Shown here: piece by piece, positions 27,737 through 34,242 of the stretch
Layout: each line of letters starts with the position of its first letter
Position numbering within the stretch: position 1 is the stretch's first letter
Translations under genes and position numbers: made by a program
From: Pseudomonadota bacterium
GTDB lineage: Bacteria; Pseudomonadota; Alphaproteobacteria; CADEGL01
Assembly (NCBI GenBank): GCA_027619995.1
Contig: JAQCGR010000006.1
Span: 1-34,242, forward strand
DNA length: 34,242 bases
Reading direction: 5' to 3'
Notes under the pieces: generated by a model
The model's input: the letters and a program-made list of their open reading frames with translations, nothing else
What the model was told of the DNA's origin: nothing
The model's database searches: none

Positions 27737-28639
27737 ATGGATCCAAAGGGCGTTTACCCGATCCTGCCCACGCCCTTCGACGATGCGGGCAAGGTCGATC
27801 TCGAAAGCATGGAACGGTTGATCCGTTACCAGAACGAGGTTGGCGTGAACGGTGTCAACATCATGGGGTTCATGGGCGAGTCGCACAAACTGGCCAATGC
27901 CGAGCGCAAGGACATCATTCAGGTCACGATGGAAACGCGCCGCCCGGGGCTCGAGGTCTGGGTCGGCATCCGCACGATGGGAACGATGGGCGCCATCGAG
28001 CAGGCCGTCGAAGCGGAGCAGCTTGGGGTCGATGCGGTGTTCGTGGCGCCGGTGAGCATCCAGAACGACAACGCCATCAATGCCCATTACAAGGCTATCC
28101 ATGACGCCGTGAAGATTCCCGTGGCGCTGCACGACCTGCCCGATATGTTCGATTCTATCGTCATGTCGCCCGAGTTGATTGCCCGGATGGCGAAAGACGG
28201 CGTGTCGAACTACATCAAGCTCGAAGAGATTCCGACCGGTCCGAAAATCACGAAAACCATGGCTCTGGCCGACGGCAAGATGGGCATTTTCGGCGGGCTG
28301 GGCGCCGTCTACTTCCTGGAGGAACTGGAACGAGGCGCGAAGGGCATCATGTCCGGCTTCTCCTTTCCCGAAGTGCTGGTCGAAATTTTCCGGCTTTTCG
28401 CGGGAGGCGACCGGGACGGCGCCGCCGCTGCCTTCGACAGATACGCCTCGCTCTTTCGGTACGAGTTCCAGCCGGCGATCGGGCTCGCCTTCCGCAAGCA
28501 CGCCTATAAGAAGCGGGGAATCTTCAGATCGGACTTCATTCGGCCGCCGACCGCGGTCGTGGATCACTATACGATCGAAGAATTCGAACGAGCCGTCCTC
28601 AGAGCAGGATTGTCCTTCGATCCGCCTCGTCTATCGTGA
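27737..28639 (+). CDS. Dihydrodipicolinate synthase / N-acetylneuraminate lyase family protein
   Basis: This 300-residue (beta/alpha)8 class I aldolase-type protein has PILPTPFDDAGKVD at the start, the carboxylate-binding motif GFMGES (44-49) and the Schiff-base lysine K161 in YIKLEE. The Tyr of the usual YNxP motif, a proton shuttle in DapA, is His132 (HDLP), and GFMGE replaces GTTGE, so true DapA activity is doubtful. A lyase, aldolase or dehydratase acting on another 2-oxo acid is more likely. The ATG at 27737 has AAGGAT upstream; an upstream in-frame start gives an unfamily-like extension. It is 102 nt before the molybdoenzyme gene on the same strand and probably forms a unit with it. Confidence 0.9.
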   Translation: MDPKGVYPILPTPFDDAGKVDLESMERLIRYQNEVGVNGVNIMGFMGESHKLANAERKDIIQVTMETRRPGLEVWVGIRTMGTMGAIEQAVEAEQLGVDAVFVAPVSIQNDNAINAHYKAIHDAVKIPVALHDLPDMFDSIVMSPELIARMAKDGVSNYIKLEEIPTGPKITKTMALADGKMGIFGGLGAVYFLEELERGAKGIMSGFSFPEVLVEIFRLFAGGDRDGAAAAFDRYASLFRYEFQPAIGLAFRKHAYKKRGIFRSDFIRPPTAVVDHYTIEEFERAVLRAGLSFDPPRLS

Positions 28640-28741
28640 CATGGTGGGGTAGAGCAGCGATGGTCTGTGAAATTGACCGGAGACCGTTTCGTGGCAAGAC
28701 CTTCGGCGTATTCATGGCACCAACGACTTCGGAGACTGATC

Positions 28742-31027
28742 ATGAATCATGAAACCCGTGGGCATCTGACCAACAGCCATTGGGGCACCTACCGGGTCGA
28801 GGTTCGGGACGGGCGCGTGGCGGCGCTGCACCCCTTCGAGGAGGATCTCGATCCCTCGCCCATCGGAAACGGAATCATCGATGTCCTGGAAGGGCCCACC
28901 CGGATCACCGCGCCGATGATCCGCAAGAGCTGGCTGGAAGGCGGTCCCGGGACCGCGGGCGACATGCGCGGCCGGGATACCTTCGTCGAAGTGAGTTGGG
29001 AGGAGGCCAACCGCCTGGTCGCCGCCGAGCTCAATCGCGTCAGGCGAGATCACGGCAATCAAGCGATCTTCGCCGGGTGCTACGGCTGGGCCAGTTCGGG
29101 CCGGTTTCACCATGCACCGGGCCAGCTGAAGCGGTTCTTGAATTGCATCGGCGGCTACACTGCCTCCGTCAACACCTACAGCTACGCTGCCGCCGAGGTC
29201 GTGGTGCCGCACGTCCTGGGCAACTATGTGGGCCATCTCGACATGTCGACCACCTGGGATTCGATTGCCGAGAATTGCGAGCTGTTCGTCGCCTTCGGCG
29301 GCCTGCCGTTGAAGAACGGCCAGGTTTCGTCCGGCGGGACCGGTGTTCATGTACAGAAAGCTGGTATGAGCGAGGCCCATCGCGCCGGCGTGCGCTTCGT
29401 CAATATTTCCCCGCTGCGATCCGATGTAATGGACAAGGCGGAAGCCGAATGGCTGGCGCCCCGGCCGTCCACCGACACGGCGCTGATGCTCGGCCTGATG
29501 CATGTGCTGATGACCGAAGGGCTTTGCGACAAGGTCTTTCTCGACCGCTATACCGTGGGCTTCGATCGCTTCGCAGCCTATCTCGACGGATCGACCGACG
29601 GTGTCGTGAAAACGCCGGAATGGGCGTCGGAAATCTGCGATCTGCCCGCGGACACGATCCGGGACCTGGCGCGGCGCATGGCCGCGCATCGGACGATGAT
29701 CTCGATCTCCTGGTCCCTCACCCGGCAGGATCACGGCGAACAGCCCTACTGGGCGGCGATCGTCCTGGCCGCGATGCTCGGTCAGATCGGGCAGCCCGGT
29801 ACGGGCATCGGCTTCGGCTATAGCTGCGTGAACACGACGGGCCTGAGCCGCAGGCACTTGCACTTCGCTTCGCTGCCGCAGGGCCAGAATCCGGTGCGCG
29901 ATTTCATTCCTGTCGCGCGCATCGCGGATTTGCTCGAGAAGCCCGGCCAGTCTTTCGACTATAACGGCAAACAATATACCTATCCCGATATCCGCCTGGT
30001 CTGGTGGGCCGGCGGCAATCCGTTCCACCATCATCAGGATCTGAACCGCCTTCGCGGCGCCTGGGCCAAGCCGGAAACCATCATCATCAACGAATGGTGC
30101 TGGAACGCGACCGCGCGCCATGCCGATATCGTCCTGCCCTGCACCACGCCGCTGGAACGCACCGATATCGCCATGTCGCCGAAAGATCCCTATCTGGTGG
30201 CCATGGACCAGGCCATCGCGCCGGTGGGGCAGGCCCGGAACGATCATGACATCCTGCGCGGCATCGCAGCCGCGATGGGCGTGGAAGAGGCCTTTACCGA
30301 GGGCCGCAGCGCCGAGGAATGGCAGCGCTGGATCTACGACATTTCGCGTCAATCGGCCGCCCGCGAGCGCGTCGAGATGCCCGATTGGGAAACCTTCCAA
30401 TCCAATGGCGTGTTCAAGGTGCCCGCGCCCGACCGTCCCACGATCATGATGGAGGCGTTCCGGGCCGATCCGGACGCGAACCCGCTCAAAACGCCCAGCG
30501 GGAAAATCGAGATTTTTTCGGAAACCGTGGCGGGTTTCGGCTACGAGGATTGCCCGGGTCATCCGGCGTGGATAGAGCCTCTGGAATGGCTCGGCCAGGC
30601 GCAGGGCTACCCGCTGCACCTGCTCTCCAACCAGCCGCGCAACAAGCTGCATTCGCAACTCGATCACGGCTCCGTCAGCCGCGCCGACCGGATCGACGGT
30701 CGCGAACCGGTCACGATGCATCCCGACGATGCCGCCGAACGCGGTCTCACCGCCGGCCAGGTCGTGCGCCTGTTCAATGCCCGGGGCGCCTGTCTTGCCG
30801 CGTTGCGCATCAGCGACGATATCCGTCCCGGCGTGATCCAGATTGCGACGGGCGCGTGGTTCGATCCCGACGGCACAACCTGCCGCAACGGCAACCCCAA
30901 TGTGCTCACCCCCGACAAGGGAACGTCGCGGCTCGCCCAAGGCCCGAGCGCCAACTCATGCATGGTCGAAGTCGTCGGCGAAGTTGGGGACATTCCCGAG
31001 GTGCAGGCCTATCTGCGGCCAAACTGA
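28742..31027 (+). CDS. Molybdopterin-dependent S/N-oxide reductase, BisC/DMSO-reductase type
   Basis: This 761-residue protein belongs to the DMSO reductase family, Ser-ligated branch. CYGWASSGRFHHAPGQLKRFLN at about 113-134 carries the Ser118 that aligns with the Mo ligand, and GGYTASVNTYSY follows. Molybdopterin-binding segments (WWAGGNPFHHHQDLNRL, INEWCWNATARHADIVLP, LLSNQPRNKLHSQLDH) are intact. There is no N-terminal Fe-S cysteine motif and no twin-arginine signal, so it is cytoplasmic, like biotin sulfoxide reductase BisC, and unlike periplasmic TorA/DorA. Likely substrates are sulfoxides (biotin, methionine or dialkyl) or N-oxides; a hydroxylase acting in reverse is also possible. The start at 28742 has GGAG seven nt upstream. 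It follows the DapA-like gene. Confidence 0.92.
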   Translation: MNHETRGHLTNSHWGTYRVEVRDGRVAALHPFEEDLDPSPIGNGIIDVLEGPTRITAPMIRKSWLEGGPGTAGDMRGRDTFVEVSWEEANRLVAAELNRVRRDHGNQAIFAGCYGWASSGRFHHAPGQLKRFLNCIGGYTASVNTYSYAAAEVVVPHVLGNYVGHLDMSTTWDSIAENCELFVAFGGLPLKNGQVSSGGTGVHVQKAGMSEAHRAGVRFVNISPLRSDVMDKAEAEWLAPRPSTDTALMLGLMHVLMTEGLCDKVFLDRYTVGFDRFAAYLDGSTDGVVKTPEWASEICDLPADTIRDLARRMAAHRTMISISWSLTRQDHGEQPYWAAIVLAAMLGQIGQPGTGIGFGYSCVNTTGLSRRHLHFASLPQGQNPVRDFIPVARIADLLEKPGQSFDYNGKQYTYPDIRLVWWAGGNPFHHHQDLNRLRGAWAKPETIIINEWCWNATARHADIVLPCTTPLERTDIAMSPKDPYLVAMDQAIAPVGQARNDHDILRGIAAAMGVEEAFTEGRSAEEWQRWIYDISRQSAARERVEMPDWETFQSNGVFKVPAPDRPTIMMEAFRADPDANPLKTPSGKIEIFSETVAGFGYEDCPGHPAWIEPLEWLGQAQGYPLHLLSNQPRNKLHSQLDHGSVSRADRIDGREPVTMHPDDAAERGLTAGQVVRLFNARGACLAALRISDDIRPGVIQIATGAWFDPDGTTCRNGNPNVLTPDKGTSRLAQGPSANSCMVEVVGEVGDIPEVQAYLRPN

Positions 31028-31328
31028 CGGGCTATAGCGAGGAAGTGGAACTTAGAACCAGGGCCCGGCCAGATCCTCTGCCCGATCGGGAGCGCCTCCA
31101 AAGCCAAAGGCGGCGTCTACAAACCGCCGATGCAGCGCTTGATCGGCGTTCGCGGACCCTTGTCCGATCCGAAGCCCGCCCGGATATGCTTAGCGGTTAA
31201 CTGGTGTCGCGATTTGTCGCTGCGCCGATGCCGGCCGATGCGTTTGTCGGCAGCGGACACCCGATCGCCTTCCGCCCAACAAGCCCCGAAGCAAGAATTG
31301 CCTGAAGCAAGAACTGAAGGACGCCAAC
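31028..31328. other. Gene-free region between the molybdoenzyme and ACR3 genes
   Basis: About 300 nt with no plausible gene. A small dyad (CGGAC 31153-31157 with GTCCG 31162-31166) and a near-tandem repeat GAAGCAAGAA, twice 16 nt apart just before the ACR3 start, are the only patterns. The second copy ends in GAAGGA, which is the ribosome-binding site. No ArsR-type dyad was recognised. Confidence 0.35.
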
Positions 31329-32375
31329 GTGTCGGTATTTGATCGTTTTCTCTCGCTCTGGGTCGCGCTGTGCATCGTTGCCGGCGTGGTCCTGGGCACT
31401 CTGTTCCCCGGCTTTTTCCAGACCGTCGCCGGCTGGGAATACGCCTCGGTGAACCTGGTCGTGGCGGCTCTCATCTGGGCGATGGTCTACCCGATGATGG
31501 TCGCGGTGGACTTCTCCAGCCTGCGCCATATCCACAAACGTCCAAAGGGTCTGGTCATCACGATCGTGGTGAACTGGCTGATCAAGCCCTTCACGATGGC
31601 CGCGCTGGGTGTCCTGTTCTTCAAGCATGTCTTCGCCGACCTGATCGCACCGGCCGATGCGGAGCAATATATCGCGGGCCTCATTCTTCTGGGCGCGGCC
31701 CCCTGCACGGCGATGGTCTTCATCTGGTCGCAACTGACCCGGGGCGACGCCAATTACACGCTCGTTCAGGTGTCGTTGAACGACGTCATCATGATCTTCG
31801 CCTTCGCGCCGATCGTGGCCTTGCTGCTGGGCGTCACCGATATCCAGGTTCCTTGGCAGACGCTGCTGCTCTCGGTCGCCCTCTATGTGGTCATTCCCCT
31901 CGCGGCGGGCGCGGCGACGCGGCTCATCCTGACCAGCCGGACCAATGCCGCGCAGGGCGACGCCGCGGTCGCCCGCTTTACGGGGATCGTCAAACCCTTC
32001 TCCATCCTCGGCCTGCTTGCGACCGTGGTGCTTCTGTTCGGATTTCAGGGGCATGTCATCCTCGACCGGCCGCTCCTGATCGCCCTGATCGCGGCCCCGC
32101 TCCTGATCCAGTCCTACGGCATTTTCGTCATCGCCTATGGCGCGGCCTGGATGTGGCGTGTGCCCCACAATGTCGCGGCGCCCTGCGCATTGATCGGCAC
32201 GTCGAACTTCTTCGAACTGGCTGTCGCCGTTGCCATCGGCCTGTTCGGCCTCAACTCGGGCGCCGCGCTCGTCACGGTCGTCGGCGTCCTCGTGGAAGTG
32301 CCGGTAATGCTGTCCCTCGTCGCCTTCGCGAACCGCACACGCAACCACTTCCCGGCCAGCGACGAGAGGCAATGA
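31329..32375 (+). CDS. ACR3-family arsenite efflux transporter
   Basis: This 348-residue inner-membrane protein has about ten membrane segments (bile-acid:sodium symporter superfamily). ACR3 proteins export arsenite, and sometimes antimonite, by proton antiport. The catalytic Cys126 lies in [15 protein letters not shown] and the conserved Glu in [26 protein letters not shown] is another family stretch. The GTG start at 31329 follows GAAGGA. No arsenate reductase or separate ArsR gene is adjacent, so it stands alone behind the molybdoenzyme gene. Another anion as substrate is possible, but the two key residues favour arsenite. Confidence 0.94.
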   Translation: MSVFDRFLSLWVALCIVAGVVLGTLFPGFFQTVAGWEYASVNLVVAALIWAMVYPMMVAVDFSSLRHIHKRPKGLVITIVVNWLIKPFTMAALGVLFFKHVFADLIAPADAEQYIAGLILLGAAPCTAMVFIWSQLTRGDANYTLVQVSLNDVIMIFAFAPIVALLLGVTDIQVPWQTLLLSVALYVVIPLAAGAATRLILTSRTNAAQGDAAVARFTGIVKPFSILGLLATVVLLFGFQGHVILDRPLLIALIAAPLLIQSYGIFVIAYGAAWMWRVPHNVAAPCALIGTSNFFELAVAVAIGLFGLNSGAALVTVVGVLVEVPVMLSLVAFANRTRNHFPASDERQ

Positions 32376-32543
32376 CACTTTCAGTCGATCGGTTGGGGCG
32401 GAGAGATTCCGGGGCCATCTAAATCTGACCCCAATTCGGCGCAAGCGACGTCGCTATCCGCCTGCGAAAGACCATTCCGGGTCTGGCTCCGCGCCAAGTT
32501 CGCACTGCCAACTCGCGATGTCGGGGCTCGACGGAAAAGCCCG

Positions 32544-33566
32544 TTACCTAAGCGAAATCAACGAAAGCACTCGATCAATGTCAGGCGACGGCGAGGCTGC
32601 GACCTCGAATTCCTCGGGCATGTGGCCCACGCCGATGAAGGTGATAACATCCTCGTAATCGGGAATTACGAAGGCTTCCCGCAGCTGCTTATCCCGGTCG
32701 CAATCCTCCGACCAGTTCAGCATGCAGGTGCCCAAGCGCGAGGCATGCAGCGCGTAGACCAGCGACATGGCGAACAATCCTCCGTCGATCCAGCCCTGGT
32801 TGCGCTCTCCGATCGTGTCGAACTCGCGGAGATCGACCGTTACCACCAGCACCGCGCCCAACTTGTGACCGAAGCCGCGGTTGCCGTTGTGATAGCTGAG
32901 CAGTTGGTTCCGCAGTTCGGGTTCATAAGCGACATGGACACGGCGCATCTCGCGATTGCAGACCTTCGGGGATTTGATTGCCAATCGCACGGCATTCTCG
33001 ATCGCCTCGGGGGCGACTGGTTCGCCGGTATAGTGCCGCACGCTGGAGCGAGTCTGAATGAAGCGGCTGAAATCGAAATCCGTGGCCGCCTCGATCTGCT
33101 TTCGGGTCCATGGGGTCGCGCCGCCGGGGAAGGTCTTGCCCGCCATGTCCTTCGTGAAGGCGCGCAACTCATCCTCGAACTCGGCCGGCAGGGGCAGGGC
33201 GCGGTCGTCGTGGTATCGCACATAGGACTGGATGCAGCCGCGCGCGCCCTCACTGGCGAAACGCGCCTCGCCCACGCGTTCCAGCTCGGTGATGGCCGCC
33301 AGAATCGGGCGAATCTTGTCGAGGCCAAATCCCGCCCGGGTATCCTCCATCGCCAACCCCTTCTCGATGGCGTGATAGGCCGATGTCAGATAGGCCGCCA
33401 GGGCCACAGGGTCCTGGCTGACATCAATGGTGCTGGAGTGTTTCAGGTACCGCCGCATGTCGTAGTCGTAATTCCGCTTCGCCTCGGCCAGGTCGGCCTT
33501 GGGAGTGTAGTTCCGGCGAGCTTCCGTCAAATCGACCGGCTGGGGCCGAATCACACTGTCAGGCAT
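32544..33566 (-). CDS. Nitroreductase-family protein with an N-terminal extension
   Basis: This protein has 340 residues. The C-terminal half (about 165-330) is a nitroreductase-like flavin domain: RSSVRHYTGEPV at 173-184 (FMN phosphate site), SPKVCNREMRRVHV, HKLGAVLVVTVD, GGLFAMSLVYALHASRLGTCMLNW and GVGHMPEEFEV. The N-terminal 160 residues are helical and polar (AYHAIEKGLAME, RYHDDRALPLP); similar extended nitroreductases are often found near polysaccharide genes, from memory. The substrate is unknown. GAGG lies 8 nt before the ATG. It stands alone, with a transposase remnant directly upstream, so it may be the edge of an acquired or rearranged segment. Confidence 0.87.
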   Translation of the reverse strand: MPDSVIRPQPVDLTEARRNYTPKADLAEAKRNYDYDMRRYLKHSSTIDVSQDPVALAAYLTSAYHAIEKGLAMEDTRAGFGLDKIRPILAAITELERVGEARFASEGARGCIQSYVRYHDDRALPLPAEFEDELRAFTKDMAGKTFPGGATPWTRKQIEAATDFDFSRFIQTRSSVRHYTGEPVAPEAIENAVRLAIKSPKVCNREMRRVHVAYEPELRNQLLSYHNGNRGFGHKLGAVLVVTVDLREFDTIGERNQGWIDGGLFAMSLVYALHASRLGTCMLNWSEDCDRDKQLREAFVIPDYEDVITFIGVGHMPEEFEVAASPSPDIDRVLSLISLR

Positions 33567-33640
33567 TTGGCCGGCCTCAAGAGTGATGGACGCGGTTGGG
33601 CATTGGCACGTTAACTGCCGCGGTCACGGCTGTCGAAGGC

Positions 33641-33799
33641 GCCATGGCTCGCGTCAGGGATATCAGGACCTTGCAAGGGTTCGCCTCCACACACGCCTCG
33701 ATCCACTACTATTTCAACCGCGACCGTCATCTTAGCCGAAGGATCACTATCAAAGAGAACCGCCCTGCCGCCCTAGCCGAATGGTACCAACTGACCGCC
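33641..33799 (+). pseudogene. C-terminal remnant of an IS6-type transposase
   Basis: About 53 codons read AMARVRDIRTLQGFASTHAS, then IHYYFNRDRHL and PAALAEWYQLTA. This is the typical end of IS6-group transposases (pattern MxRFRxxxxLQKFASVHAxxxNHFNxxRHL...RAAALAEW). The catalytic DDE part is missing, and the reading frame continues without the usual stop into unrelated sequence. It is a decayed fragment left by an old insertion or rearrangement. Confidence 0.72.
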
Positions 33800-33896
33800 T
33801 ATGCCACCCCAGTCTACGGCTTTTCGAGATCAGCCCGCTTTCCTCCGACAGCGCCAGTTATGTTACGATTTTTGTAGTAATTTTTTGGAGGCATTT

Positions 33897-34205
33897 ATGA
33901 CTTCGAACACCGAATGGCAACTTTCTGGAAATGCCGCAGAATTATATGAAGCATATCTTGTTCCCACGATTTTTGTTCCTTGGGCGCAACGCATTCTTAG
34001 CGAGAATGTACCGCAGAGCGGTGACAATATTTTGGACGTGGCGTGCGGCACCGGTATTGTTGCGCGAATGGTGAAAGCTCGGGTTGGCGCGCTCGGCCGT
34101 GTGGTTGGCGTGGATCTGAATCCCGGAATGTTGGAAGTAGCAAGAACAATTTCTGCGGGTGGATCGATTGAATGGATTGAAGCGGATGTTGTCCAAATTC
34201 CCTAA
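33897..34205 (+). pseudogene. Truncated class I SAM-dependent methyltransferase
   Basis: This frame has 102 residues starting with ATG after a perfect GGAGG at 5-nt spacing. It shows motif I (LDVACGTG, 46-53), the acidic strand GVDLNPGML (71-79) and the following EADV motif, that is, only the first part of a UbiE-like methyltransferase that normally runs to about 200-280 residues. The frame ends at TAA (34203-34205) exactly where sequence resembling an insertion-sequence end begins, so it was most likely cut by that insertion. The gene is clearly lower in GC than the rest of the window (many TTT, ATT and AAT codons), a sign of transfer. The short product would lack the second half of the fold. 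Confidence 0.7.
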
Positions 34206-34242
34206 GAGCCGTTCCGGAAAGTTTGAATCTAGGTTGAATGTG
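34206..34242. mobile_element. Possible left end of an IS5-group insertion sequence
   Basis: GAGCCGTTCCGGAAAG directly follows TAA at the point where the methyltransferase frame breaks. IS5-group elements (IS1031 and IS427 types) often have ends beginning GAGCC and duplicate short targets such as TNA or CTAA. The window ends after 37 nt, so neither the transposase nor the other end can be seen. Confidence 0.35.

Noticed and set aside
27488-28567. N-terminal extension of the homocysteine methyltransferase frame up to 28567
   Set aside because: The extension is antisense to the DapA-like gene. The ATG at 27487 has a good ribosome-binding site and the family start follows it.
28712-30940. A 742-codon minus-strand frame opposite the molybdoenzyme gene, and similar long plus-strand frames at 14703-16253 and 16657-18309
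   Set aside because: All are antisense shadows of well-supported genes with the same skewed composition.

Overview
This 34.2 kb window is GC-rich chromosomal DNA from an alphaproteobacterium, probably Rhodospirillales-like. The evidence is a methionine synthase split over two genes behind an ArsR-methyltransferase regulator, an ornithine decarboxylase / homospermidine synthase operon, a TamA-TamB pair, MlaA-MlaC, and the very high third-position GC that gives long antisense open frames. No rRNA, tRNA or CRISPR array was seen.

Region 1 (1-5.8 kb, minus): a four-gene methionine-cycle operon read as ArsR-methyltransferase, metF, metH part 1 (Zn/homocysteine domain), metH part 2 (folate, cobalamin and reactivation domains). 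A near-perfect inverted repeat just before the regulator is a candidate autoregulatory operator. Region 2 (6.2-10.3 kb): mlaA-mlaC (plus) with a strong terminator, then ettA and a LysE-family exporter (minus). Region 3 (10.4-14.7 kb): a regulatory stretch with a TetR regulator, a PAS / degenerate-GGDEF protein lacking an EAL domain, a three-gene set (small membrane protein, receiver-domain protein, unknown helical protein), and an Rnk-like protein behind a promoter overlapped by a perfect palindrome.

Region 4 (14.7-18.5 kb, minus): ornithine decarboxylase, a GNAT acetyltransferase and homospermidine synthase. They are preceded by a 500-nt gene-free leader whose hairpins can sequester the decarboxylase ribosome-binding site, and which fits the alphaproteobacterial speF leader RNA by position. 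Region 5 (18.5-24.8 kb, minus): tamA-tamB coupled through a TTGA overlap. TamA carries a lipobox, and a 22-bp palindrome lies just upstream.

Region 6 (25.1-32.4 kb): an accessory metabolic cluster. A homocysteine S-methyltransferase and an NtaA-type flavin monooxygenase (minus) diverge from a DapA-like lyase and a BisC/DMSO-reductase-type molybdoenzyme (plus), followed by an ACR3 arsenite exporter. Together these suggest handling of S-methyl or S-oxide compounds that could feed methionine; this is inference. Region 7 (32.5-34.2 kb): a nitroreductase-like gene, an IS6-type transposase remnant, and a lower-GC methyltransferase cut off by what looks like the end of an IS5-group element, that is, a mobile-element scar at the window edge.

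The best candidates for something new are the structured decarboxylase leader, the three-gene receiver module at 12.4-13.8 kb, and the sulfur/methyl cluster at 25-31 kb.
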